From a virus: a DNA stretch of 64,000 nucleotides. The notes under the pieces are model-generated. The model was given only the letters and a program-made list of their open reading frames with translations. It was not told where the DNA came from and did no database searches. Shown one piece after another: positions 1-10,092 of the stretch. Position numbers and translations under genes: made by a program. The stretch lies in the IMG/VR virus record IMGVR_UViG_3300042554_001774, positions 27,021 to 91,020 of that record. One strand, 5' to 3'. Each line of letters begins with the position of its first letter. The first letter of the stretch is position 1.

Positions 1-1799
1 TCCGTTGGTAAGTTGGTTGCGTCTGATTTGTATATTTGCCAAGATGGAGATCCAGCATCCATCGCATGGTCTCCTACCCGCCTGTCCCTGCTCATTGCTT
101 CTCTTAGGCTCTTCTTGGCCATCTCTGAAGCAATGACGGATTTAGCGTGATCGTGATTCTTGGTGTACTGGTAGAATGCCTCGTCCTCGAGTGCTTCGAG
201 CATTACGCTAGCTTCAATGTCGATTGGCGAGCTTATCGCGTATCCTCTAGCTGATATTGTCTCTGGCAACGCCTCTGAGAGTGTAAGTGTCGTTGCTGTG
301 GGTGCTGCGATAATGAATGACTGGAAGTCCCAGTTGTCTGAGTCAAGGTCCGTTGGTGTTGTGGAGTTACTCGAGACTCGAATGATGCACCCAACAAGTC
401 TCTTGTGAAACGCAGCGCCAGCACTCGTGACTGTATCTGAGTTTGCCGATCCAGCTAGATTGCTTCCTGTGACGGAATGTATGGATGGCGTTATCGGGAG
501 GACTGATGCGCTAACCTCGATTGTTTCCTCTTCGGTCGGCGCTGGATGCAGGATGAATTCGCACCCGCCAAACTTGCCGCCATGGTTTTGCCATGAGAAG
601 CATCTTGAGTGTCCATTGATCGTGCTGGAGAATGTTGATGCATTGAACTCAGCGAATGGAATTGATGTCAGCGGTCTGTTGTTCGTTATATTGTGCGCGT
701 ACTCTATTTTTAGCACTTCCCTGCCGAATGTGTATGCGCGGCGTCTCCAGGTGGCATCGCCTTCGTAGTCCGACATCATGGCGCTGTCTGGCTCGAGCGT
801 TGCTGTCGTGTTGGACAGTCTTCTGTGTACCTTGTAGAAGTTGCCTCCGATAAGGATTTCACCCATTGCAGCGTCTGCTGGCCAGTTGTCTCCGTCGGTG
901 ATTGTGACTAGTCGTTCGCTTGCGCCGCCAGTGCGGTCGTATTCGATAGTCATGGACCTTTCGGCTGACGTTGTGAATCGCGTTTGTGCCTTGTAGTAGT
1001 TCCATCCGTGCTTTGTGTGTAGAGACCTAATTGCAGACTGGATAGCCTTGACGATTCTTGCGTTGTGTCTCTCTGACGGGGTGCCACCCGTCCTGAGGGT
1101 CATTGAGTGAACCATGTCTTGCAGTGTCAGCACTTCATGTCCTGCTAATCCGCCCCATGATGGCATCCATGGATTGCTTGGAGGCGATATGGTGCTTGTG
1201 CTTTGCTTAAATCGCCAGTCCTTGCTTGCGATCTGCTTTTTGGCTAGCGTGACTGTTGAGGCAGTGCCCTGCTTCGTGTAAGTGCCTAGCGGTGAGGCGA
1301 CTGTTGGACCTAAGAAAAAAGTCAGGCCGTCCCATTCGATAACCCACCTATCAGTTCCATCTGGCACGTCCGAGCGAAACAGGACGCAATCCTTCGTTGC
1401 TACAGTCCATGCCCATAGCCGAGTATTCCCGCTGCCAGATACGGCAATCCCGATATCGGCTGTATATACGTCTGGAGTTACACCGCTGCCAGTCACTGCA
1501 AACCGATTGAATGAATCAATCATCGTTGCGGTGTCGTACTGCTCAGTAAGCGCGCCCTGCGCCAAGTCGATAACGACATGGTTATTGTCTGAGGTAGTTG
1601 GATTGCTAGCACCTAGGAATACCCACCACTTAGTATATTCAGTGTCATCTAGCGTGATTGTGAATGTGCCTAGTTGCGATACGCTTTCCGTAGCAGCAAT
1701 TCCGTAATCCGCATAGTGACTAAATGGAATCGAAGTATCGGCTGGAATAGCCCTGGCTGTGCTGCCTGTTGGTGCTGAGAATATGATAGTGTGAAGCAT
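1..1799 (-). CDS. Virion structural protein, head-tail adaptor or tail-tube type (3' end missing)
   Basis: Reading leftward from an ATG at 1799 the frame stays open to the window edge, giving at least 599 residues of an incomplete protein. The ATG overlaps the stop of the gene to the right (TAATG), so the two are translationally coupled. The N-terminal part is rich in Thr, Ser and Ala and beta-type sequence; the last visible third holds a charged helical stretch (EALEDEAFYQYTK, then AKKSLREAMSRDRRV) of the kind seen near the end of tail-adaptor proteins. The position at the end of the capsid-portal-tail operon supports a structural role. The exact class is inference; no family was firmly recognised. 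Confidence 0.6.
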   Translation of the reverse strand, partial: MLHTIIFSAPTGSTARAIPADTSIPFSHYADYGIAATESVSQLGTFTITLDDTEYTKWWVFLGASNPTTSDNNHVVIDLAQGALTEQYDTATMIDSFNRFAVTGSGVTPDVYTADIGIAVSGSGNTRLWAWTVATKDCVLFRSDVPDGTDRWVIEWDGLTFFLGPTVASPLGTYTKQGTASTVTLAKKQIASKDWRFKQSTSTISPPSNPWMPSWGGLAGHEVLTLQDMVHSMTLRTGGTPSERHNARIVKAIQSAIRSLHTKHGWNYYKAQTRFTTSAERSMTIEYDRTGGASERLVTITDGDNWPADAAMGEILIGGNFYKVHRRLSNTTATLEPDSAMMSDYEGDATWRRRAYTFGREVLKIEYAHNITNNRPLTSIPFAEFNASTFSSTINGHSRCFSWQNHGGKFGGCEFILHPAPTEEETIEVSASVLPITPSIHSVTGSNLAGSANSDTVTSAGAAFHKRLVGCIIRVSSNSTTPTDLDSDNWDFQSFIIAAPTATTLTLSEALPETISARGYAISSPIDIEASVMLEALEDEAFYQYTKNHDHAKSVIASEMAKKSLREAMSRDRRVGDHAMDAGSPSWQIYKSDATNLPT

Positions 1800-4630
1800 T
1801 ATTCGTTTGCCACCGTCAGATTGTTGGAGTTGTCGATGCTGATACGCGCAAAAGAGCCGTTGGGCTTTCGGACTAATAGTCCGTGCGTCTTCGTATCACC
1901 CCAGATGCGCCCACCCGCTGTCGTAAGGTAAGGAAGTGTTGCTGGCCATTGGACCTTATTGCGCCCCATAAAAGCCAGTAGGTTGACCGTCTGCGATTTA
2001 TCCTTTACTCCGACCAGTCGTAGCCTGACTTCTGAAGTATTGTTTTGGTTGAACCCGTCGAAAACCAAAAACTTCTGACTGGAGTTCAATAGCGATTGCG
2101 TGACAGTTAGGGCTGAGAATCCTGGAGATGGACCTGTTACCCTTACTTCAACACTCTTGGGTGTGTTGGTCGAACCGATCAAAAGGTAGAGCGATAGTAG
2201 CTCCAGATCGGTAGGCTCGATGATGATATCGACCGTGCCGCTATCGACATTGAATCCCGAGTTATAGGTGATTGTCGTGCCGGAAGAGTTGTTTGAGAAC
2301 AGGTTGGGCAAGCCACTAATCGAGCCGTCAGTGTGCGACGATGTGACTGTATATTTTTGATCAGCCAGATAGAGCACGTTTTCTAGGTGTCGAATAAAGC
2401 CCGTTTTTCCACCACTTGTCCCAGCGTCAACCAGGTAGAGGCTATTCGGATTGTGCATGTACGCGGTGGTTGGATCAATTTGCCCAATAATGTTAACGTG
2501 ACCTAGCTTCACGCTGGCCATTGAGTCTGGACCTGGCCTATTTAGTGAACCATTGTTGGCCCAAGCCTTTTTGTTAGTTCGATAGGTTGGCAGTGAGTCA
2601 TTACCCTTATCCAGATCGACCGTATGAAAGTTAAAATCAACGTCTGCGCCGTTCAAGGTTGTCAATGGCAGATCGTACTCAGCGGAAGACAGCACGTTAC
2701 CAGTCTGCTGGAATCCAGAGAGCCTGCCAGAAGTCCAGGTGTCAATCAGACACGCCTGCTTGCAGCCGATGGACGTGAAGTTTTCAAAGTGATTCGCAGT
2801 CGCTAAACACGGCAGAAAGACCTTTAGCGAAGTCATGTTCTGATTAGACCGCAACCGAAATGCTTGGTTTGACCCACCTGGCAGAGATTCGGCTTTGAAG
2901 GCTGGTACTAGGCTCTGTGTGGTATCGAGCGAATAACCAGCATTGGCTATCGCCTCATTGATTCGATCTATAATGCTGCCGGACATCGTGATCCTGAACG
3001 ACAGTATGCTCGATGCTCCCCACTTTATAGTGAAGAATCGCCGCACGTTTGCGGCTACCGCATAGCTATTTGAACTGGCCATTGTGTAGGTGGTTGGTGA
3101 CGTTCCGCTATCTGTTGTGGAACTCGACACGAGGAACCCACCTGAACTTGCATGACCATAGGCTGCTGCTGGGTACGACTGATAAGGCTCCTCTAGGCTT
3201 GCCATCAACGATCTGTTAAGGTAGATGCCTTTGACGTTATTACATTTGACGTAGTGCATTTCCCCAAAACCAGTTGGGAAGCCTACCTTTGGATCACCTG
3301 GGTAGTCATTCGAGCAATCAACAGAGATACCGAAGTGCCCCCCATTGGTGTCTCGTGTCGCCGTTTCGCTTCCAATCAGTGCGATATCTCGAATCTCACC
3401 GCTTTGTATCAGGTTGTAGAAGTAGCAGTATTTGATCAAAGATGGCGGACAGTAGTATGGGTCTGTTCGATTGCTGTAGACAGCGTTGCGACATTCGAGA
3501 GCGCCGCCACGAATGGTAACGCCCTCTGAGAATATGCGGATCATGTCGACCGCTGCCGAACCACTATAGAGGCAGCCTACAGTACCGTTAGTGATTCTCT
3601 TGGATAAGTTAGCTTCACCCTTGAGAAACACGTTCTTAGGTTTGGCTATTGTCAGTGTACTTAGTACGCAATAGCACCCATCGATATAAGCATCGTACTC
3701 GGAGTCAAATAAGTATTGGACTATCGCCGTCGCATCAACTGCCGAGGAGTAGTTGAGTGTGCTTAGCTGCCTGGAAGCGCCGAGGTTCTGCGGAGTTACC
3801 CAATTGTTAGTCGGAGCGATCTTCCACAACTTGTAAGTGGCCCCGCTACCAAGTTTGATAATGTCCTTACCGTTGGAAATGTCTTCAGCGTCTGGGTAGC
3901 TAACCGTCTCGCCCTCAGTCATGCCGTCCGGCGTGCCGTTCTCGAAGTTCTTATAGAACGTAAGTGGGGAGCCTCCTACCGTTGCACCCTGAATACGAAA
4001 ATCGCGATAGTGCGTGATCGTCCCGCTATAGTACGCACCAAATACAATCTTTTGGGCAGACGTAATCGTAAACTCTGTTTTGACTCGAACCGTTACCAAG
4101 TACCATACGTTTTTCGCTAGATTCTCCTGGTCTTGAAACGTGCCGTCTTCCGTTTCAACAGAAACGACTTCAATCTTGGCTGTAGATACGTTGAATCTGA
4201 TGAAACCGCTGGAAGTACGAAAACCAAAAATCTGGTCATGCAAATACACGTCACCCGCTGCACCTGTTAAGGAAGAACTAGAGTCAATCCTACACCAGGC
4301 TTGAATTACCGCGCCAACTGGTAGTGTCACAGTTCCGCCTAGCGTGCTGCCTGCGATCTCTACACGGTTCCCTGTGTAACTGCCGCCTGAACTGCCAGCG
4401 ACTCGTAGATACTTACCGACCGTGTTGCGCAATAGACGGAAGTTACAGCCGCGATCTCGAACGTACGCCTCAGTATTCAATGGAACATCTAGCCCGAGAG
4501 CGTCTACAGTGGCGACTTGCTGGACCGCGCCAATCAGTTCTGGCTCTAATTCCACCGAGTCAAACAGATCGCCCAGCCGTTCTTCTACGACGGCTTCAGC
4601 AATGGGTCTTGGGTTTGGAATGACTGTCAT
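1799..4630 (-). CDS. Tail fibre / tailspike-like protein
   Basis: 943 residues. The start at 4630 overlaps the stop of the preceding gene (ATGA) and is preferred over an ATG 30 bases upstream inside that gene. Residues 1-70 look like a virion-attachment segment. The middle is glycine-, serine- and asparagine-rich beta-sequence with a stretch like parallel beta-helix spikes (repeated short turns such as KNVFLKGEA, GVTIRGGAL, SGEIRDIALIGS). The C-terminal part (KTHGLLVRKPNGSFARISIDN) resembles tips that contact the receptor. Expected role: host recognition or surface-polysaccharide binding at the tail tip. The function is inferred from composition and location. Confidence 0.6.
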   Translation of the reverse strand: MTVIPNPRPIAEAVVEERLGDLFDSVELEPELIGAVQQVATVDALGLDVPLNTEAYVRDRGCNFRLLRNTVGKYLRVAGSSGGSYTGNRVEIAGSTLGGTVTLPVGAVIQAWCRIDSSSSLTGAAGDVYLHDQIFGFRTSSGFIRFNVSTAKIEVVSVETEDGTFQDQENLAKNVWYLVTVRVKTEFTITSAQKIVFGAYYSGTITHYRDFRIQGATVGGSPLTFYKNFENGTPDGMTEGETVSYPDAEDISNGKDIIKLGSGATYKLWKIAPTNNWVTPQNLGASRQLSTLNYSSAVDATAIVQYLFDSEYDAYIDGCYCVLSTLTIAKPKNVFLKGEANLSKRITNGTVGCLYSGSAAVDMIRIFSEGVTIRGGALECRNAVYSNRTDPYYCPPSLIKYCYFYNLIQSGEIRDIALIGSETATRDTNGGHFGISVDCSNDYPGDPKVGFPTGFGEMHYVKCNNVKGIYLNRSLMASLEEPYQSYPAAAYGHASSGGFLVSSSTTDSGTSPTTYTMASSNSYAVAANVRRFFTIKWGASSILSFRITMSGSIIDRINEAIANAGYSLDTTQSLVPAFKAESLPGGSNQAFRLRSNQNMTSLKVFLPCLATANHFENFTSIGCKQACLIDTWTSGRLSGFQQTGNVLSSAEYDLPLTTLNGADVDFNFHTVDLDKGNDSLPTYRTNKKAWANNGSLNRPGPDSMASVKLGHVNIIGQIDPTTAYMHNPNSLYLVDAGTSGGKTGFIRHLENVLYLADQKYTVTSSHTDGSISGLPNLFSNNSSGTTITYNSGFNVDSGTVDIIIEPTDLELLSLYLLIGSTNTPKSVEVRVTGPSPGFSALTVTQSLLNSSQKFLVFDGFNQNNTSEVRLRLVGVKDKSQTVNLLAFMGRNKVQWPATLPYLTTAGGRIWGDTKTHGLLVRKPNGSFARISIDNSNNLTVANE

Positions 4631-5385
4631 AGCGTCACCCCCGAGCGAGCCGCTAACCAAGATTCTACGGCGGTCAGATCATCACCCGCCAGAATCTCTG
4701 TGAACAAGAGTAGTGCGTAGATGTTACCAGTCAGCGTTCTGATACCGTCAGAAGTCCTGCCGGATATTCGTACATTCGCATTCCCCCATGTGCCCGCGCC
4801 TTGGCTCGATGTCGTGGCTGTGCCGTTGACTCCGTTTATCCTGGTTTGCAATAAAGCAGAAGACCTACGAAAAAAGCCAGTAACAATTTCGGTATAGGGT
4901 TGTGCGGAAACGTTTTGTGGTGAAGTCTGCCGTGTCGTGCCGACATTCGATCCCGCAACAATCGCTGGAGCTGTATTGTACTGCATGGAGAACCCAGGAT
5001 TGACAGAACCATTATTTTGATTGATCAGCATTATATCCGTACCCGCCTCTCGACGAACAGCAGCACAGATAGTCATGGCATTCAGCGAACTCATATCCAG
5101 CGTGCTATCTAACCTCTTGCCAGTGAACACGAGATACTTTAGCCCACCCGCTTCGGTGTATGTCGGAGCATTAGTAGCTTCGGTGAATAGCGTTGCGTTC
5201 GCTGTTTTGTCGCGCCAAGCCTTTACTGTTTGACCTGAAGCCGTAACCGCTGTAGTTGCCGCAGTATCAGTAAATAGCGTCGACATATCGGAAGCGTCCA
5301 GGCAAAGCCGACACGAGGCTATATTGAGAGGGGACCACTCCTCCTCGCCGCCAGGTATGTTCATGATAATGTTGGATACACTCAT
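4627..5385 (-). CDS. Tail protein with LamG/concanavalin-like lectin domain
   Basis: 252 residues. After a short N-terminus comes a jelly-roll-type domain whose landmarks match LamG/ConA-like phage proteins: LCLDASDMSTLF near the start (the usual form is LWLDASD..), VKAWRDKTAN, LKYLVFTG, and a C-terminal IYALLLFTEILAGDDLTAVESWL helix that in related proteins closes the domain. Probably binds carbohydrate on the virion tail. Overlaps both neighbours by ATGA (stop at 4627, start at 5385), so it is translated with the fibre gene. Confidence 0.6.
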   Translation of the reverse strand: MSVSNIIMNIPGGEEEWSPLNIASCRLCLDASDMSTLFTDTAATTAVTASGQTVKAWRDKTANATLFTEATNAPTYTEAGGLKYLVFTGKRLDSTLDMSSLNAMTICAAVRREAGTDIMLINQNNGSVNPGFSMQYNTAPAIVAGSNVGTTRQTSPQNVSAQPYTEIVTGFFRRSSALLQTRINGVNGTATTSSQGAGTWGNANVRISGRTSDGIRTLTGNIYALLLFTEILAGDDLTAVESWLAARSGVTL

Positions 5386-5954
5386 TGTTTTACTGGCCTT
5401 CCGTGCTTCTTTTCCACATAGGACTTCAGCTCTTGCTTGGTCATAGACCCAGCTTCGCCAGTCTTCGTGTAGTGATCCATCATTCTCTTTGTGACTTTTG
5501 GGTTGAGTGCTTTTTGCTTAGGTATCTTGTTTGGATCCGGCGCGACGTACAGTCCCGGCATGTCGCAGCCCTTGCCTGACTTCTGAAGCCTGCGCTTCAT
5601 CTCGGATAAGCCCTCTCCGGGCTTGAAGAATGCGTCAGGGTTCCCGCCTTTGTCGTCGTCGAGTTGTCCGATGTAAACGTCATTCGCCCCTACGGTGTAG
5701 CCGCGCTTCCTCGCCTGGGATGCTATGTGATTAGTCCAGTTGACGTCGCCTTCCAGTTGGTCAAGCAGTGTTCCCCTGCCAGCATGGAACTGCGTATCGC
5801 TCCTGTGTCCAGGCGGCTTACGGCTCTCAAGCATATCTTGGCATTTGCTCATGAACTTTTTAGCTAGAGACTCAGGCAGTGGCGGGAAGTAGACCTTTTG
5901 TCCGTCAACAATATTGACGCTGTACTTCGTGCCGTTAATCGTCATGAAAAACAT
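5382..5954 (-). CDS. Hypothetical protein of the virion operon
   Basis: 190 residues, not recognised. The start at 5954 is chosen because AGGA lies 8 bases upstream and the longer frame would run far into the portal gene. Contains a basic Lys/Arg-rich C-terminus (MTKQELKSYVEKKHGRP) and a central glycine/aspartate stretch (IGQLDDDKGGNPDAFF). Sits between portal and tail genes, so a head-completion, connector or small enzymatic virion role is possible but not shown. Confidence 0.6.
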   Translation of the reverse strand: MFFMTINGTKYSVNIVDGQKVYFPPLPESLAKKFMSKCQDMLESRKPPGHRSDTQFHAGRGTLLDQLEGDVNWTNHIASQARKRGYTVGANDVYIGQLDDDKGGNPDAFFKPGEGLSEMKRRLQKSGKGCDMPGLYVAPDPNKIPKQKALNPKVTKRMMDHYTKTGEAGSMTKQELKSYVEKKHGRPVKQ

Positions 5955-5964
5955 CTGGGGGTTC

Positions 5965-8046
5965 CTATTCGTAGAAGCCTGTATCTTCTTCCATGTCTTC
6001 ATCTGGAGCCGGATTAAATCCATCCAGCTGCTCAGGTGCAACACCGATACCTTCAACCATCATCTTGTGAGCCTTCTCTGCGTTGTTAAGCTGTAGCTTG
6101 CCAATGGCAGCCATCTGCTTCGCCTTGGCCATCTCTCGATCTTCTTGCATCGCAGCGATCTCTTCCTCAGATGGCCCTTGTTGCTGCTGTTGCACAGGTG
6201 GGTACTCCCAGGAACTGGTATCCTGGTCGATGGACTTGCCGATAGCACGAATCAAGCTGTTGAGAGGTTCTGTATTGCCAGTTGTTCCTGCGTACCATTG
6301 TGCCACTGGCAGCATGAAGGCCGACATTTGTTGCATGTTCTGAGCCTCTCTGGCCTTATTTGGTCGTCGGGTGGACCCAGCTTCGATCATGATGGTCATC
6401 TCGCGGAAGTACACATCAGGGTCCGCCTTGGTGATTAGTTCGGTCCACAGTTCTGACCCGAATGGGCCAAGAAGAGGCTTAAGAGTCGGGCCTTCTACGG
6501 AGTAACCAGCAGCGATGCGCTCGACGTTCGCGATGTCTGACTGCCACTCCTCCACTCTGGAAGCCATAAACTCCGGTCTTACTGCGACAGCCTCGCCCTT
6601 GATATTCGCGTCTGCTGCCGTTCTTGTAACCTTACCCCCAGGATTCAGGCCGTACATTAGGTCGGTTAATCCTACGGCCTTATCGAAGCTGGCGCTCATG
6701 ATCTCAACCATGCGCCAGACATCCATATTTAGCGGCTGCCTCTTAACACTGGAGATGAATTGGTCTATGGCCTCTCCAGCTGATGGATTGAGCGAGATGA
6801 CCTCATGCCTCAGGCTGAGGATCTTAGAGACTGTGTCGCTATCCAGGACGTTACTGATGGCTATCTTGTCCAGGCTGTCCCTGTACGCCTTCTCTGCAAT
6901 GGAGCAGAGGATTAAATTCATGATGGTCAACTGGCCAAGTCCAGCGCTGACTGTGGCGATAGGCCAGCATGTCTGCGGGTTATCCCAGAAGTCCAGGAGG
7001 CACACGGGCCATCTGCCATCCCTGTAGTACGGGATCGGCCAATCCATTCTCGCCTTGAGTTGCGAAAGCTCGATAGTAGAGGCTTCATCGTTTCTCAGGT
7101 TCAGTAATTCATTGACACCTGGACATACACAGAGGTAAGCTTCATCTCCTACCTCATCCTCAAACGCCTGATGCCATTCCTGCGCGCCTGAGCCATTGAA
7201 TCGCGTCCCAACGCCACATAGGCTGAATATCTCGTACCAGACAGTCAAGTCATTGACATTCCTGGGGGCCTTATTCATCTTGCTGACTTCAGCGCCCATT
7301 CGAGAGGCTACCGATGCGCCTTTGCCCTTAAGGCTGTTGCGAGGCCAGTTGAACCGTCTCTCGACTTCCCAGTGCGGATCGCAATGCTTGATGGCAACCC
7401 ACTTGCATCCAGAGAGATCCCCTTGTTTGCAATTGGGGTCAATGAACAGGTCGTCGACATTGATCCTGAAGCCACCTGTAAGCTCGTAGTTGGCTCCATG
7501 GGGCTTGTACGTGTCAATCTTGATCACTCCACGCCCCTTAATCAGGGCATCAAGGATCGCAAGCCTGCTCTGAGCCTTCAGGCCGCCTCCAGGCTGCTCT
7601 CGCTGGGAGTAATTGAGATATCGCTCCATGATCTTGCATGTAGCGTCATTGATGGCCCTGGTTTGTGCCTGCTCCATAAGGAACTGTTGTGCCATTGGCG
7701 CAGCTTCGGGCGATTGCAGGTCTATGCCCCTTAGCGCCAGTGGCACAGAAGGGTCAATGTCCAGCGCGGAATACATTGAAGCGTACCGTCCCGCATCGGC
7801 CCACATAAGGGACGGGCCAACAATGGACGTAAGCTCGAAGGTTTTGTTAAGGGTCAATCGAAACTGAGGCGCAGGTAATCCACCAAGAAACCTGGATCGA
7901 AATGAATCGTTCCACATTGCGTCCATGGAGCCGGTAAAGAAGGTCTGGCAGATCTCAGCAGTCTTGCTGAATGGTGCCTTAGCTTCTTCTGCGGCCTTGA
8001 TGGCAGCGGACCAGATTTTTGGTAGAGCGCCTAGATCGACTTGCAT
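5965..8046 (-). CDS. Portal protein
   Basis: 693 residues, placed directly after the terminase as in most tailed phages. The central region (about residues 350-480) has the features of portals: a conserved PVCLLDFWDNPQTCWPIA segment, then long helices (SIAEKAYRDSLDKIAI, VWRMVEIMSASFDKAVGLTDLMYG) and the phrase KVTRTAADANIKGEAV, typical of the helix bundle lining the DNA channel. The C-terminus has a glutamine run and a Lys/Glu-rich helix. Forms the dodecameric DNA gateway of the head. Start and upstream stop overlap (TAATG). Confidence 0.8.
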   Translation of the reverse strand: MQVDLGALPKIWSAAIKAAEEAKAPFSKTAEICQTFFTGSMDAMWNDSFRSRFLGGLPAPQFRLTLNKTFELTSIVGPSLMWADAGRYASMYSALDIDPSVPLALRGIDLQSPEAAPMAQQFLMEQAQTRAINDATCKIMERYLNYSQREQPGGGLKAQSRLAILDALIKGRGVIKIDTYKPHGANYELTGGFRINVDDLFIDPNCKQGDLSGCKWVAIKHCDPHWEVERRFNWPRNSLKGKGASVASRMGAEVSKMNKAPRNVNDLTVWYEIFSLCGVGTRFNGSGAQEWHQAFEDEVGDEAYLCVCPGVNELLNLRNDEASTIELSQLKARMDWPIPYYRDGRWPVCLLDFWDNPQTCWPIATVSAGLGQLTIMNLILCSIAEKAYRDSLDKIAISNVLDSDTVSKILSLRHEVISLNPSAGEAIDQFISSVKRQPLNMDVWRMVEIMSASFDKAVGLTDLMYGLNPGGKVTRTAADANIKGEAVAVRPEFMASRVEEWQSDIANVERIAAGYSVEGPTLKPLLGPFGSELWTELITKADPDVYFREMTIMIEAGSTRRPNKAREAQNMQQMSAFMLPVAQWYAGTTGNTEPLNSLIRAIGKSIDQDTSSWEYPPVQQQQQGPSEEEIAAMQEDREMAKAKQMAAIGKLQLNNAEKAHKMMVEGIGVAPEQLDGFNPAPDEDMEEDTGFYE

Positions 8047-8393
8047 TAGACTTCGACTTTCTTGCCCTGCAGCGCCTTGATTCGTTTTTCAATGTACTGC
8101 TTCGCTAGTGGGGCAGGCTCCCAACAACCTTTGCGAGATGCTGCAGTGCTGATATTCCCTCGAGAGTCAAACACTCTTCGGTCGCCGATATGGAATACGC
8201 CGTCTTGATACATGGCGGACCCATCGGTGTCTGGGAAGAAATTGATGTCAGCTTGGCCTTGATCCCACCCCTTGTGGATGATTCCGTTGAGCGGAGTTGC
8301 GTTTGGGTCAACGCGGCCACCTGGCCAGTAGAGGACGGGGATTCCGGTTTCTGGTACTTCGGAGTAGTGATCTGGCTGTGTTTCTGGGGTCAT
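8046..8393 (-). CDS. Hypothetical protein between terminase and portal
   Basis: 115 residues, unrecognised. Opens with a polar Pro/Glu stretch, then a short tryptophan- and glycine-rich segment (VLYWPGGRVDPN, IIHKGWDQG) and ends basic (KRIKALQGKKVEV). GGAAAG precedes the ATG. Its stop overlaps the portal start, indicating co-translation with the packaging machinery. Confidence 0.6.
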   Translation of the reverse strand: MTPETQPDHYSEVPETGIPVLYWPGGRVDPNATPLNGIIHKGWDQGQADINFFPDTDGSAMYQDGVFHIGDRRVFDSRGNISTAASRKGCWEPAPLAKQYIEKRIKALQGKKVEV

Positions 8394-8403
8394 GTTCTTT
8401 CCG

Positions 8404-10092
8404 TTAGTAAAAGGTTCCTATTGAGACTGTTGGTCTCTCCGTGTTTTGCCCAAACTTTTTCATGTATCGCTGATACGCTGGGCTCGCATCCTCGATGGTT
8501 GGCTTGATAAAGAAGTAATACGGTTTCGATCCTGCAAAGTATCCGAGCGCGTCAGCTACGTCGCTTGGCTGCCCGTCCGCTTTGCGTTCATCGACAGCTT
8601 CTTTTTGAATCACTTTCTTCTTCAGTTTGGTTAGCTGGACGCAAAGGTTTGGGCATCTGTGTGTCACGATCCTTAACCTGGGAAGCCCTTTTTGATTCGG
8701 ATGCATCCAGCCGTTGATAATCATTTGCCTACCGCCGACATCATCGCTGCCAGGGCGGAACCTGTGTTTCGTTGAGAAGCATGTTAGGCCAGCTAGCAAG
8801 AAGGCCCTTTCGTACTCATCTACAATCCGGCACCCAAAACCCATCGGCGTCTGTCGGGATGCCCTATGGTCAATAATGAACTTGAAGAATTTCTCATCCT
8901 GAGCCTCTCGCTTGATCAACTGAGCGAGCTGAACCGCATCAGCTCTTCCCGGATAAAATTCTTGATACGGGACGAAGTATTCACCAAACTCCGGTGGAGG
9001 GACTGCACACAAAAGAGCAGCGGGTGCAGAAGTTCCTGGATCGACGATAAGGTATTTAGTCCATGTATTAGGAGGAAGCCCATCACGAGAACGAAGAGTC
9101 CGACTAACCACATCTTCACGATCCTCATCATCAATAATTGCTGAGTGAACATACTTATCAAACAGTGGGTACATCCTAAGGTTTGCAGAGACAAATAGTC
9201 CCTTGTCTCGAGCCATCGCTTCTTCTGGTGTCGAGCACCCCGCAAGAAACTCGGCTATCGCCTTCCGGCCTAAATGCCTGTTGCCAGACATTGTTAGCAT
9301 GACCTTGCGGGCGATGTGGTGATTACCGGCCTCGATCTCCCGGTCAATCATGTCCACGTATTTCTTCAAGTCCTCGCTGTCCTCGTCAGGCCATGACGAC
9401 CACATGAGCCGTCCATCCCTATCGAGCAGTCGAGCCTTGGCTTCATCCACATACCCGTCGATATAGCACCGCTCGTCAATCCATATTTCATCAACCGGAT
9501 CTCCAGGCTGCGGTGCGCCACGACTTGAAAATGCGAATATCTCTGCAAGGTCTTCTCCGGTCGACGGGTCCTTGATAATGACCTTATTGAAGATGTTCTC
9601 GCTCTTAACATTCCATGAGATACTCTTAATGAATCTCTTGGGTATCAGAGGCGGACTATCCTTCGGCTTAAGCCCCTTGTCTTTGTCTGGGTCGTATGCT
9701 CTTAGCTCTTTAGTCAGTGGGTCGGTGACGACCTTGAATAGTCCTGACTTGAAGAGAACTCTGTGTATTGTTCTTCCTATGGCGGATTCGTCGAATGCCA
9801 CGATATACATTCGCAGGCATCTACCCTTCTGCCACGGCTCTCTGAGGTCAACTGTCCGTCCGTCTGCTAGTGTTACTGGCGTGTCCGTCGCTATCGCAGC
9901 GAACACATGAGCTAGTACAACTGTTTTTCCCGCGCGGTTCCCGCCTTGGCAGCAAGTATACTTGGCCCTTGGCATGTCATATAAAGGCTCTTGCTTGTCG
10001 GTTGGCCTGAATATCCTGATGGCCATCCTGGATCGCTCGACGAGTTCTACGGCTGCTGCTGCTTCTACTGCAGTGAAGTTCAGCCCTGCCAT
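8404..10092 (-). CDS. terL: Terminase large subunit
   Basis: 562 residues. The N-terminal ATPase has a Walker A-type P-loop GGNRAGKT (about residue 50) and a Walker B DEIWIDE (about 210). The C-terminal nuclease half has the RNase H-like acidic motifs: LIVDPGTSAPAALL (first Asp), FIIDHRASR, and DVADALGY near the end (last Asp). Drives ATP-dependent DNA packaging and cuts concatemers. Upstream stop and start overlap (TAATG), so it is coupled to the zinc-finger gene that occupies the small-terminase position. Confidence 0.9.
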   Translation of the reverse strand: MAGLNFTAVEAAAAVELVERSRMAIRIFRPTDKQEPLYDMPRAKYTCCQGGNRAGKTVVLAHVFAAIATDTPVTLADGRTVDLREPWQKGRCLRMYIVAFDESAIGRTIHRVLFKSGLFKVVTDPLTKELRAYDPDKDKGLKPKDSPPLIPKRFIKSISWNVKSENIFNKVIIKDPSTGEDLAEIFAFSSRGAPQPGDPVDEIWIDERCYIDGYVDEAKARLLDRDGRLMWSSWPDEDSEDLKKYVDMIDREIEAGNHHIARKVMLTMSGNRHLGRKAIAEFLAGCSTPEEAMARDKGLFVSANLRMYPLFDKYVHSAIIDDEDREDVVSRTLRSRDGLPPNTWTKYLIVDPGTSAPAALLCAVPPPEFGEYFVPYQEFYPGRADAVQLAQLIKREAQDEKFFKFIIDHRASRQTPMGFGCRIVDEYERAFLLAGLTCFSTKHRFRPGSDDVGGRQMIINGWMHPNQKGLPRLRIVTHRCPNLCVQLTKLKKKVIQKEAVDERKADGQPSDVADALGYFAGSKPYYFFIKPTIEDASPAYQRYMKKFGQNTERPTVSIGTFY